Below, in pieces: positions 32,915-42,831 of a stretch of DNA of 64,000 nt. The number at the start of each line of letters is the position of its first letter. Position 1 is the stretch's first letter. The stretch spans positions 243,380,166 to 243,444,165 of the forward strand of contig CM077666.1 in assembly GCA_039707655.1 (NCBI GenBank). The letters run 5' to 3'. Origin of the DNA: Elymus sibiricus (taxonomy: Eukaryota; Streptophyta; Magnoliopsida; Poales; Poaceae). A program made the translations under genes and the position numbers. The notes below the pieces were generated by a model. The model searched no databases. It had not been told where the DNA came from and worked only from the letters and a program-made list of their open reading frames with translations.

Positions 32915-33100
32915 TAAGTAGATGAAATTATGTACTCGTCCCTTGGGTTATGGAGGAAGGTGACCGATACAGGTCGGCGTTGGATGGCTCACGCGGTCCG
33001 GACGGATGCGGGCGGTTTGCGGGTTAGCCTTGGAGATGCCCTAAGTAGATGAAATTATGTACTCGTCGCTTAGGTTATGGAGGAAGGTGATGATTCGACA
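32821..33100. repeat. 141-bp tandem duplication of the TIR element's right end and flank
   Basis: GACCGATACAGGTCGGCGTT occurs at 32,821 and again at 32,962. Each copy continues through the inverted-repeat terminus (ending at 32,914 and 33,041) into the same flank TAAGTAGATGAAATTATGTA and GGTTATGGAGGAAGGTGA. The second copy lacks a short internal stretch (ACAACGCGGTTCGG-like). Confidence 0.92.
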
Positions 33101-33369
33101 TCCTATGGCGTTCATCTTTGAAGGCGTTATGGATGAGGTCGCTAAGCATGTGATCTTTCCTTCAACCGAGGTGGCGAATGGAGTTTGAGTGTGGAGAAGT
33201 TTGCACCAACATTTCCCCACCCCCACGATTTACTAGATGCAACACATCCCATGTGAGAGTGAGAGCCACATGCACCACTTGAGTGAGTGGAAAAATGAGA
33301 GAGAAATGTGCCCCTACCACGTGCGAGATTGAATGCATTTCCCATGAGAGGATGAGTGACCACCACCAG
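33101..33369. other. Unclassified sequence left of element A
   Basis: No gene or repeat could be assigned. It ends at ACCAG, the potential target duplication of A. Confidence 0.4.
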
Positions 33370-33947
33370 TGATAGAGGCGAAAGGTGTCCCGTCTTTCGA
33401 TGAGATGATAACTATCATTTTCGGTGCAAGTCGATGTCGCGACTTAGCAATCGCTAAACCAACTCTAAGAGATTATTGACCACGCCGGAGCATGATCAAT
33501 CTGACCATGAGGGTCTATTTCCTGCACGCAAGCGAAGAACAAGCAAGAAATTGAGATTGCAATCTAGATATTGCGAATTTAAGAGAAAATCTTTATTGAT
33601 GGAAGTGGGGTTTTCAAACGTCTCGGCCTGGTCATTGGACATAAACGAAGTACACGAGTTGTAACTATGGCGAACTTTAATTAAGAAAAACCCAAGTCTG
33701 AACGACGCCTTCAGGGCTGTATTTATAGGGGAAAAGAGAGGAGATTTCGTCCACCCTTGACAAGGTGGGACTGAAACACCTCCTGAATCGTTTCCCCTAC
33801 AATACAGACTCTAAAAACAGCCTAAAAGAAGGTATTTCGAAATTACATGGGCCTGTCCCTAAAATAAGGTGGCGCAACACCTATAATAACCTATGGAGGA
33901 AATTTATGAAATCTTATATATTTCATCCATGTTCTTGTATGTCATCA
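33370..33947 (-). repeat. A 3' LTR
   Basis: 578-bp LTR, minus orientation, from TGATGACATACAAGAACATG to GACACCTTTCGCCTCTATCA. It is homologous to the plus-oriented LTR at 50,496-51,109 and to the fragment at 52,047-52,213. Confidence 0.87.
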
Positions 33948-36553
33948 TGGTGGCTTCAAAGTGCTGAAAACTCCACTGGAAACTTTGTTTTTGTTCCCTT
34001 CGCATGTGCCTTCATCTCCACGCTTGATCCTACTCAAGTGTTCATCCCTCTTGTCCATGCTAGGCCCTTCATTCCTAAATAACACAACTGTATCCAATTT
34101 AGGAAGCATCATATTCTCATGAACATTAGAATCATTAGCAAGAAACGAAGGTACCTGATAATTCAATTAGCGTGCGCGAGCTCTAGTAATTGGTCCAATA
34201 TGTGTAGTAGCAGGGGATGTGGGTGTAACTGTGGTAGGGATGTCTTCATCATCCTCCCCTTCTTGAATTGAAGTCGTCCTTGACGGAAGCTCGTCTTCCA
34301 CACCCAAATAAGGCTTCAAATATGCAATGTTAAATGTGGGACTAACTCCAAAATCTACGGGCAGCTCCAGTTTATATGCATTATCATTTATTTTCTCTAG
34401 CACCTTAAAAGGACCATCAGCACGTGTCATAAGCTTAGATATGCGCAAATGAGGAAACTTATCTTTTCGTAAATGTAACCAAACAAGATCTCCTGGTTTA
34501 AACACAATATTTCTTCTACCCTTATGCCAGCAAGTTTGTATTTAGCATTCATGTGCTCAATGCTTCCTTAGTTAACATGAATTTTAAAGATCAATTCAAC
34601 ACATTGTTTAGCATCAAAATTAACCTTCTCCGAAGATGGAAGAGGCAACAAATCAATGGGTGCACGAGGTAGGAAACCATGCATAATTTTGAAAGGGAAC
34701 ATCTTAGTAGTAGAATGCAATGAACGATTATAAGCAAATTCAATATGAGGCAAGCATTCTTCCCACGTTTTCAGGTTATTCTTCAAAATAACCCTAAGCA
34801 TAGTAGACAATGTTCTGTTGACTACTTCAGTTTGTCTATCAGTTTGGGGGTGACATGTAGTACTAAAAAGCAGTTTAGTCCCCAGTTTAGCCCATAAACA
34901 TCTCCAAAAGTGGCTAAGAAATTTAGTATCATGATCTGAAACAATAGTATTTGGCACACCATGCAAGTGAATAATTTCACGAAAGAATAAATCAGCAACA
35001 TTAGCAGCATCATCGCTTTAATGACATGGTATAAAGTGTGCCAATTTTGAAAATTTGTCCATGGCAACAAATATGCTATCCCTCCCCTTCTTTGTTCGAG
35101 GTAATCCTAAAACAAATTCCATGGATATGTGCTCCCACGGAACACTAGGTACAACCAAGGCATATATAAACCATGAGGATTGAGTCGTGACTTAGCTTTT
35201 CGAAATGTAGTGCATCGAGCAACAAAACGCTCAATATCCCCTCTCGTCTTTGGCCAAAAGAAATGTGTAGCAAGTACATGCTCCATATTCTTCACGCCAA
35301 AGTGTCCCATTAATCCTCCTCCATGCGCCTCTTGCAACAACAAAAGACAAACGAAGCTAGCTGGAATGCATAGCTTGTTAGCACAGAACACAAATCCATC
35401 ATTAATGACGAACTTGTTCCATGTTCTTCCTTCTTTACAATTCTGCATTACATCGTTAAATTCAACATCATGCACATATTGATCTTTGATGGTCTCCAAA
35501 CCAAATATTTTAAAGTCAAGTTGTGAAAGCATAGTATAGCGACGAGACAATGCATAAGCAATCACATTTTTCTGTACCCTTCTTGTGTTTAATGACATAA
35601 GGGAAAGTCTCAATGAATTCAACCTAGTTAGCATGTCTATGGTTCAGTTTTGCTTGACTTTTAATATGTTTCAAAGATTCATGATCAGAATGTATAACAA
35701 TTCTTTGGGCCATAAATAATGTTGCCATGTTTCCAAAGTCCGAACAAGAGCATATAATTCCTTAACATAGTAGAATAGTTAAGAGTAGGCCCACTTAATT
35801 TTTCAGGAAAGTATGCAACAGGTTTACCATCTTGTAATAACACACCTCCTAATCCAATTCCACTAGCATCACATTCAAGAAGTTGGAGTAAAGGAGCATG
35901 TGTCAACTTATCTTTCAATACCGTGAAGGCTTCTTCCTATGCGGTGCCCCAAACAAAAGGCACATCCTTCTTTGTAAGCTCATTGAGAGGTGCACCAATG
36001 GTGAAGAAATCTCTCCAAAAACGCCTATAGAAACCAGCGAGGCCAAGAAATCTCCTCAGTTGTGTGACCGTTTTGGGCTGCGGCCTACTCTCAATTGCTT
36101 CAATCTTGGCTTTATCAACTTCAATTCCCTCTGGAGTAATAACATAGCCAAGAAAAGATACTCGATCGGTACACTTCCCAAGATGACCAAACAAATGTGC
36201 ATCACATAGAGCAATAAAAACAACACATAAATGATCCAAGTGTTCCTCCAAAGATTTGCTATAAATCAGTATATCATCAAAATAGACTACCACAAATCAT
36301 CCAATGAAAGCACGTAAAACTTTGTTCATTAATCTCATGTAAGTGCTAGGTGCATTAGTTAACCCAAAAGGCATGAATAACCACTCATATAATCCAAATT
36401 TAGTTTTAAATGTTGTTTTCCATTCATCTCCCAAGTCAATACGAATTTGATGGCATCCACTACGCAAATGAACTTTGGAGAATATAGTAGAGCCACTTAA
36501 TTCATCAAGCATATCATCTAGCCTAGGAATATGAGGACGATATCGAATAATAA
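33945..36553 (-). pseudogene. A pol polyprotein fragment: RT, RNase H, integrase, CR-like tail
   Basis: Going leftward on the minus strand: end of RT fingers/palm ([19 protein letters not shown]), an in-frame TGA, then the catalytic YFDDILIYS motif and thumb (36,293-35,937); RNase H (LLECDASGIGLGGVLLQDGK, 35,918-35,685); integrase zinc-binding region with GGGLMGHFG, where the last CX2C is damaged to CTTF (about 35,300-35,200); the integrase core with [12 protein letters not shown] and [16 protein letters not shown] (34,966-34,568); the C-terminal SH3-like part (34,505-34,167) and a final GPITRARAR tail ending at the LTR. Pieces lie in several frames with stops, so it is inactive. Together these domains would copy and integrate element RNA. 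The upstream RT start is lost at the D junction. Confidence 0.85.
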
Positions 36554-37597
36554 TGATGTAGGGTGAAACCCTAGGTGGTGATCTTCTTCACACTTGGAGG
36601 TGGGAAAGGGTAAAATCAAGAGGAATCACAAAAGAGGAACACTCAAATGACAAGATCCAAGGTCGCACATCCACTAAATCCACAAAACATACAAGGATTG
36701 AGATCTAAATCCAACAAGAGGAAAGTAAAAGAGGTAGGTACTTCTTCCCAAATCTCTAGGAGAGAAGGGGCCTTGAATCCATGGCGGATCTTCCCTTAGA
36801 GGGGCCTTGAATCCTCTAGGGATCTTCTAACATGTAGGTCTTGATCTTCATGGGAGAGGTAGGTAAGGAGCAAAGATCTCTAGTTCATCTCATATGCTTT
36901 GCTAACCCTAATCCGTCCAAGCGAAGATGTATTTATAGTCAAGGGCGAAAGAGGGGGTTACATGGGCCGTGGCCCGAATCTGTGCGCAGACAAGTTCCGG
37001 ACGCCCGGTGGTTACCAGATGTCCGGTCGTTCGCGGGGCACCGGATGTCCGGTGGGGCACCGGTATTCCGACGTTTCTTCTCGGGTCGGTGGGCACCAGA
37101 TTTCTGGTAGTCGTCGGTCGTCCGGTAGTTCGGAAAGGACTAGATGTCCGGTGTGTGTGTCGGACTTTTGATGATTTGCTTCTGGTCAAGTGGCACCTGA
37201 TTTCCGGAGGCGGTTGGGCATCCGGTCGCTGGAGTTTGTCGGACGTCTGGTGTTTTGTTGGATGTCCGGCCACTGTAGAGTCCGTCTGCTGCTGGTTGCT
37301 TCGTGAGCCGGTTCTGGTCGTGCTGGATGTCCGGTACTCCGTCGGACATCCGGTGCCTGTAGCTTGCCGGCATGTCCTTCTCTTGCTTCTCGCGTTCCGC
37401 TTCCTTGTCTTCTTGTCCATTGTTCCTAGCTGCTCCATGGCCTTCCTCATGGTACCTAATCACAAATAACATTATCGTTGGAGGTAGTAGCCATATCTCA
37501 CATGCGGAAAGTGGAAGTTCGATAAGGAGTGAATTAACCTCGTGTTCAATAGCGCGTGCACGGGCTCTTGTCATAGGACCACTTGGTGCGGGGAGTT
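36554..37597 (-). repeat. D: LTR in minus orientation, truncated at its 5' end
   Basis: The plus-strand reading begins TGATGTAGGGTGAAACCC, the same terminus as the B LTRs, and is preceded by AATAA. On the minus strand the 5' part encodes GPMTRARARAIEHEVNSLL, a pol C-terminal tail overlapping the LTR. Its expected start (TGATGCGGAGCATCC...) is missing; instead LTR C begins head to head at 37,598. It contains many degenerate CCGGATGTCCGG-type motifs. Confidence 0.75.
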
Positions 37598-40200
37598 TGA
37601 TGCGGAGCATCCTACGGTCATATACATGGACATGCCTCCATCACCTAAGATACCAAGTGGACCGACGACAAAAGCTCATGCAAGAGCCATCAAAATCAAG
37701 GTTAACTCGTTCCTTATCGAACTTGCACTTTCCACACGTGTGACATGGCTACTTGTAGGGTCGAGAAGATAGGTCTAGAGGGGGGGGGTGAATAGACTCT
37801 TAACCAAACAAAGTTGCAGTTTTTAGTTCTCTTGGAATTTAGGCAGATTTTAGCACTAGTTAAGATATCACCAAGACTTCATACACATGCATATCTAGAG
37901 ATAGAGCAGCGGAAATAGTAAAGCATGCAATTGTGCGGAAAGTAATGGGGTTGAGAAGAGAAGATCAAACGCAGTGAAGACACGGTGGTTTTTGGCGTGG
38001 TTCCGATAGGTGGTGTTATCGTACGTCCACGTTGATGGAGACTTCAACCCACGAAGGGTAATGGTTGCGCGAGTCCACGGAGGGCTCCACCCACGAAGGG
38101 TCCTTGAAGAAGCAACCTTGCCCATTCCACCATGGCTTACGTCCATGAAGGACTAGCCTCACTCGGGTAGATCTTCACTAAGTAGGCGATCTCCTTGCCC
38201 TTACAAACTCCTTGGTTCAACTCCACAAGATCTTGGAGGCTCCCAAGTGACACCTAACCAATCTAGGAGACACCACTCTCTAAAAGGTAATAGAAGGTGT
38301 TGTTGATGATGAACTCCTTGCTCTTGTGCTTCAAATGATAGTCTCCCCAACACTCAATCACTCTCTCACAGATTTGGCTTTGGTAGGAGAAGGATTTGAG
38401 TGGAAAGGAACTTAGGGAATGCTAGAAATCAAGGTTCAAATGGTTGGATTGGAATCTCTTGATCTCAACACATGAGTAGGTGGTTCTCTCTCAGAAAATG
38501 AATGGTGGAAGTGTAGGCACGTTCTGATGGCTCTCTTTTAGAGTAGATGTGGGTGGAGGGGTATAAATAGGCAGCACCAAAAATCCAACCGTTACAAGCT
38601 TTTTGACCCAACTCGGTGACACCGATCAGAAATCTTGGTGAGATCGACCTGTGTAAAAGGCTTGACCGTTAGGCTTTTGGTGAGACCGAACTGAATGACT
38701 TGGTGTGACTGAAGTGCAATGGCTAGGGCAGAACCTCATTTCGTAAATTCCGATCGTTTCATCTCGGTGACTCCGAAGTGAATCAATGGCATCACAGAAA
38801 CTTGGTCAGCCCATCTCGGTGAGACCGAGAGCCATTTCGGTTGTGCCGAATTGTTAGGGTTTGGCATGTGGCAGTATATGGAGCATCTCGGTGGGTCCGG
38901 ATGGGAATATTTCGGTGGGACCGAGATGGACTTTTAGGGTTTTTGGAAGATGTGATGTGGAAAAGTGTTTGAGGATTTTGGAGCAATACCACTAAGCATT
39001 TGAGCAATTGAGTCATGATCAAAACCTCATCCCCTTTTAATAGTATTGGCTTTCCTATGGACTCAATGTGATCTTGGATCACTTAACCAAAAATGAAGAG
39101 TCTTGGAGCTTTGCCAATTGTTGTCCTTAGCATTTTGAAAGGGTCCACATCCTCTTGTCCTTGCCATGCCACTGTTGAACTCATCTGAAATATACTAGAT
39201 AAAGACATTAGTCCAACAACATGTATGTTGACATTAATTACCAAAACCACCAAGGGAGCAAATGTGCTTTCACTACTACCTCAAATGAAGACACTATGTG
39301 TGATTAGGTACCAATAGGAAGACCATGGAGATGCTAGGAGCGATGGGCGAGACGGTGAGGATGAGGAATGCGAGAAGCGAGGGAAAGAGCTACCGGCTAG
39401 CTACAGGAACCGGCCGTCCAACGAAGTACCGTACATCCGACGCAACTTGACCCAACCAGCCAGAAGAACCGTAGCAGATGGACTCTAGAGCGACTGGACG
39501 ACCGTCAAGTCACCGGACATCCGACACACTCCAGCAACCTCCGGAAATCCAACACCTTGAATCCATAAATAAATTGACAGAATTCTGACGCGTTCCGGAC
39601 GTCTGGCCGTTCACGAGCCACCGGACGACCGACATTTACCGAAAATCTGGTGTCACCCGATCAGAGCCGAATCGTCGGAAGTCTGGCACCCACCGGATGT
39701 CTGGTTCCTCCTGACTGACCGGATGGCCAACAACCACCGGATGTCCGGTACTGCCTGTGTGCAGCCACTCGGGTTTTCACCCATGTATCCCTCTCTCCTC
39801 CCTAGACTATAAATACCCCTTCCCTTGGATGAACTAGGGTTAGCAAAGTGATAGCTCAGATCTAGTAGAGCTTTGCTCCTATCCACTACTCCTCTGGAGG
39901 TCAAGACCTCCATGTGAGAAGATCCCTAGTGGATATCAAGGCCCCTTTCTAGGGAAGATCCTCCAAGGATATCAAGACCTCATCTCCCCATGGGATTTGG
40001 GATGAACCTTACCTTGTGCTATTTTTCCTTTGTTGTTCATGTACCTCAAGGATCTTGTGTGATCGTGAGTCTAGTGGATGTGTGATTGGACTTGTTCTTG
40101 AGTGTTCTTCTTGTGTTTCCCCTCGTTTTTCCCTGTGTTCTTCCTCGGATCCACCTCCAATTCGTGAATATCGGGCCACCCTAGGGTTTGCCCTATATCA
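37598..40200 (+). repeat. C 5' LTR, interrupted by a solo LTR
   Basis: Starts TGATGCGGAGCATCCTACGG and ends CCCTATATCA, followed directly by a tRNA-Met primer-binding site, so it is a 5' LTR in plus orientation. Without the insert at 37,754-39,272 and its duplication it is about 1,078 bp. Its first part can be read as a tail similar to D (PSGPTTKAHARAIKIKVNSF). CCGGA(T/C)GTCCGG-like motifs are scattered around 39,400-39,760. Confidence 0.82.
37754..39272 (+). mobile_element. Solo LTR inserted in LTR C
   Basis: 1,519 bp from TGTAGGGTCGAGAAGATAGG to AATGTGCTTTCA, flanked by 5-bp duplications CTACT at 37,749-37,753 and 39,273-39,277. Homology between D and C resumes exactly on either side, confirming the borders. 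Orientation is not certain because both strands have TG...CA ends. The interior at 38,610-38,935 holds a scattered array of CTCGGTGAGACCGAG-like palindromes. Confidence 0.88.
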
Positions 40201-40202
40201 TT

Positions 40203-40212
40203 TGGTATCAAG
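40203..40212 (+). other. C primer-binding site
   Basis: TGGTATCAAG follows LTR C by two bases and matches the initiator tRNA-Met complement, fixing plus orientation. Confidence 0.8.
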
Positions 40213-41805
40213 AGCAAATGTTGCCACGAATTTGGAGTCCCACCCCCTCATTTTCTAGCCTATTTTTGTTTGTTTTGGTCCCAATTCGAAAATCCCCACC
40301 AAAAATAGCCCTCCCAATTTTTTTTTGCATTTTTTTGTTCTTGTGAAATTTTGTTGTGTTTGATCCACAATTTTTGTTGTTTGATAAGTGGATCTTGGTT
40401 TTCCCCACTTCCCCATCATGAAATCCACCTCAAAATTTTCTTTCCCCATCAATTTTGACACCAAAAATCGATTTTTTCTTCCCAAAAACGCATTCCGGAT
40501 GTGAAATCTCGAGTTGATCCCAACCCAACGGACGCCCGACAATTTTCTGGACGTCTGGAGCCCTCGAAGCACCGGAAGTCCGGCACTTCACCGGAAATCC
40601 GATACCCCTAACCAGAGCGAAATTGTCAGACGTTTGGTCATTTTCGGACATCCGGTCCACCCCCAACCACCGGGCATCCGTCCATTTCCGGACGTCTGGT
40701 ACCTGACTTCGGCTGATTCTTGTTTCGGTCATAACTAATTCATCCAAACTCCGATTTTGACGTTCTTTCGCTCGTTTTGTAGCTATTGACACCCCCTTCA
40801 CCCAAAATTAGTACCAACACCATTTGAACCCATCATAATTTTTCATATTTGGCATCTTTGCCTAGGCCCTCCATCATAACTTCCGCATACCCTTCCCCAC
40901 CTTACTCTTCCGCCACCTTAACCCAATTTTGACCAATTTTGTTTGAGGTTTTGAGTTGAGGTTTCCATTTGCTAAGGTGTTTTGGCTAATTAGGAACGGT
41001 TCAACATCAACAACACCGCCATTCATCATCGCCATGGACTCGACATCGACAACGACCTCTTGACCTTTTGACACCGCGACCGTAATTAAGGATGGTAACT
41101 TCGACGATATCTTTTTACATCTCCTTGCCATTGCAGTGATAGCCCCGATCCTAGTGCGTACCTTACCCATTGGGACTAGCGAGTTGAGAATTCCCGGGCC
41201 ACACTACTTGTGCACCTTAGTGATATGCTTACTCCGCATGCTACTTTTAGCGTGCAATCATCTCGCTATCATCATTGTGCCATAAGTCTCTCTCGTGCAT
41301 ATCTTACATAGTTGTCTCATATCTTGGCTCGAGCATCATGCATAGTGGTAAAGGAAGCATATACAAAAAAAGGAGCAAAAAGCTTTTAAGCAAAAGAGGA
41401 AGATACAAAGAGCTTGTAAGAAATAGCAATAGCATTGAGCCATTTTGCATTGTGGATCATATTGGATCATACATACGTAGCATATTTGGGATAGAAGATG
41501 GCACGTTTACTCTCATAGGTTGGTGCACAAGCGCGTATCTAGCCCATTTGAGCAATCGAGCTATTGTTCCTCTAGTATCTATGCAACATAAGCTTTTCCG
41601 TGGTAACATATTTTGTGCTCATTCCTTGGTTGCGTGGATCCCACTTATCTCTGCGTGTGTGTTTCCATGTCCTACACATAGTTATTGATCTATTTGTTTA
41701 ACATTACAATTTTGTGAATCTTTCTCAACACTATCGATATCTTGGACTAACACTTGCTTGAATTTTGTGCCGCTTATCCTCACCAAGCCACTCGATAAGC
41801 TTAAC
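40213..41805 (+). other. C untranslated leader, left part
   Basis: No convincing gene. The sequence is collinear with the leader of B read on the opposite strand (49,102-47,300), sharing for example AGCTTTTAAGCAAAAG and TCCTCACCAAGC phrases. GGACG(C/T)C(C/T)GG-like motifs cluster at 40,520-40,700. It is interrupted by B at 41,805 just before the expected gag start. Confidence 0.65.
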
Positions 41806-42831
41806 TGATGTAGGGTGGAACCCTAATGGTGTCGATCTTTCACGATTAGAGCGGATCCCGCGAAGAACACGAAGAACACGAGAGGGAAAACGAGAGGAAT
41901 CACTCAAATTGACAAGAAACAATCACACATGTGCTAAATCCACATACATACGGAGAGATACACGATCCAAATCCAATAAAGGACGATACAAACGGTAGTT
42001 AGTTCATCCCAATCCGTGAGGAGTTGAGGTCTTGAATCCGAGATGGATCTTCCCACGATGGGGGTCTTGAATCCCTTGGGATCTTCTCCAATGGAGGTCT
42101 TGAACTCCAATGGAGTGGTCTCTCTCTCTCAAGAGTAGAGGTAGGAGCAAAGCTCAACTAAGATGAGCTATCATATTTGCTAACCCTAGAAATGGGGAGG
42201 GGAAGGTCTATTTATAGTCTAAGCCACGAAGGGGTAAGTGGGAGAGGGATACAAGGCCAAAGGCCCGTCTGCGCACAGGCAGGGTCGGACTCCGACAGTT
42301 GTCGGTCGTCCGGTCGCTCGCGGGGGTCCGGACGTCCGGAGGGCGTCGGACTTCCGACGTTTCTTCTCTGGACAGGTGTTGCCGGATTTCCAGACGTGGT
42401 CGGTCATCCGGTCGCTGGGGGCTGTCGGACGTCCGGCGTCTCGTCGGTCGTCCGGCCGCTGTAGCGTGCATCGACTGCGGATCTTCTGGGTGGCATGGGC
42501 GTGGTCGCGTCAGACGTCCGGTGGATCGTCGGACGTCCGGTGGCTGTAGCTTTGCTGCAGCTCCGTCTTCTTCTGTCTTTGCTTCCACGCTTCCCTCGCG
42601 GATGGTGTAGGCGTTCCTTAGCGCTTGTACTCCTCCTCGTCATCCGTGAAGTTCCGACAATACCTATGCATGCACACGAGAGGAATGTCAAGTAGTATAC
42701 CATCCTCGAAGGGGTCAAGTGAACACGCATAAAGGAGATGATTCACCTTTGTGTATGCGAAGTAGATGTCGCACGTGTCACTTGCCAAACGGACTCTTGA
42801 CATGGTGATGTCCGTAGGATGCTCCGCATCA
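41806..42831 (-). repeat. B 3' LTR
   Basis: 1,026 bp; plus-strand reading TGATGTAGGGTGGAACCC to GATGCTCCGCATCA. The B coding frame enters it and stops at 42,618. Dense in GTCGGACGTCCGG-type motifs (42,290-42,545). Confidence 0.9.

Larger units (their letters stand above)
33370..36553 (-). mobile_element. A: chromovirus-type Gypsy element, 3' part only
   Basis: Minus-strand 3' LTR (33,947-33,370) and the C-terminal two thirds of a pol polyprotein, cut off at 36,553 by LTR D inside the RT domain. The LTR starts TGATGACATAC, and the coding frame runs up to its first bases, features shared with CRM-type chromoviruses. 5' LTR, gag and protease are absent from this arm. Confidence 0.8.

Noticed and set aside
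36554..40200. D and C as the two LTRs of a single element
   Set aside because: They are in opposite orientations and directly adjacent with no internal region between them.
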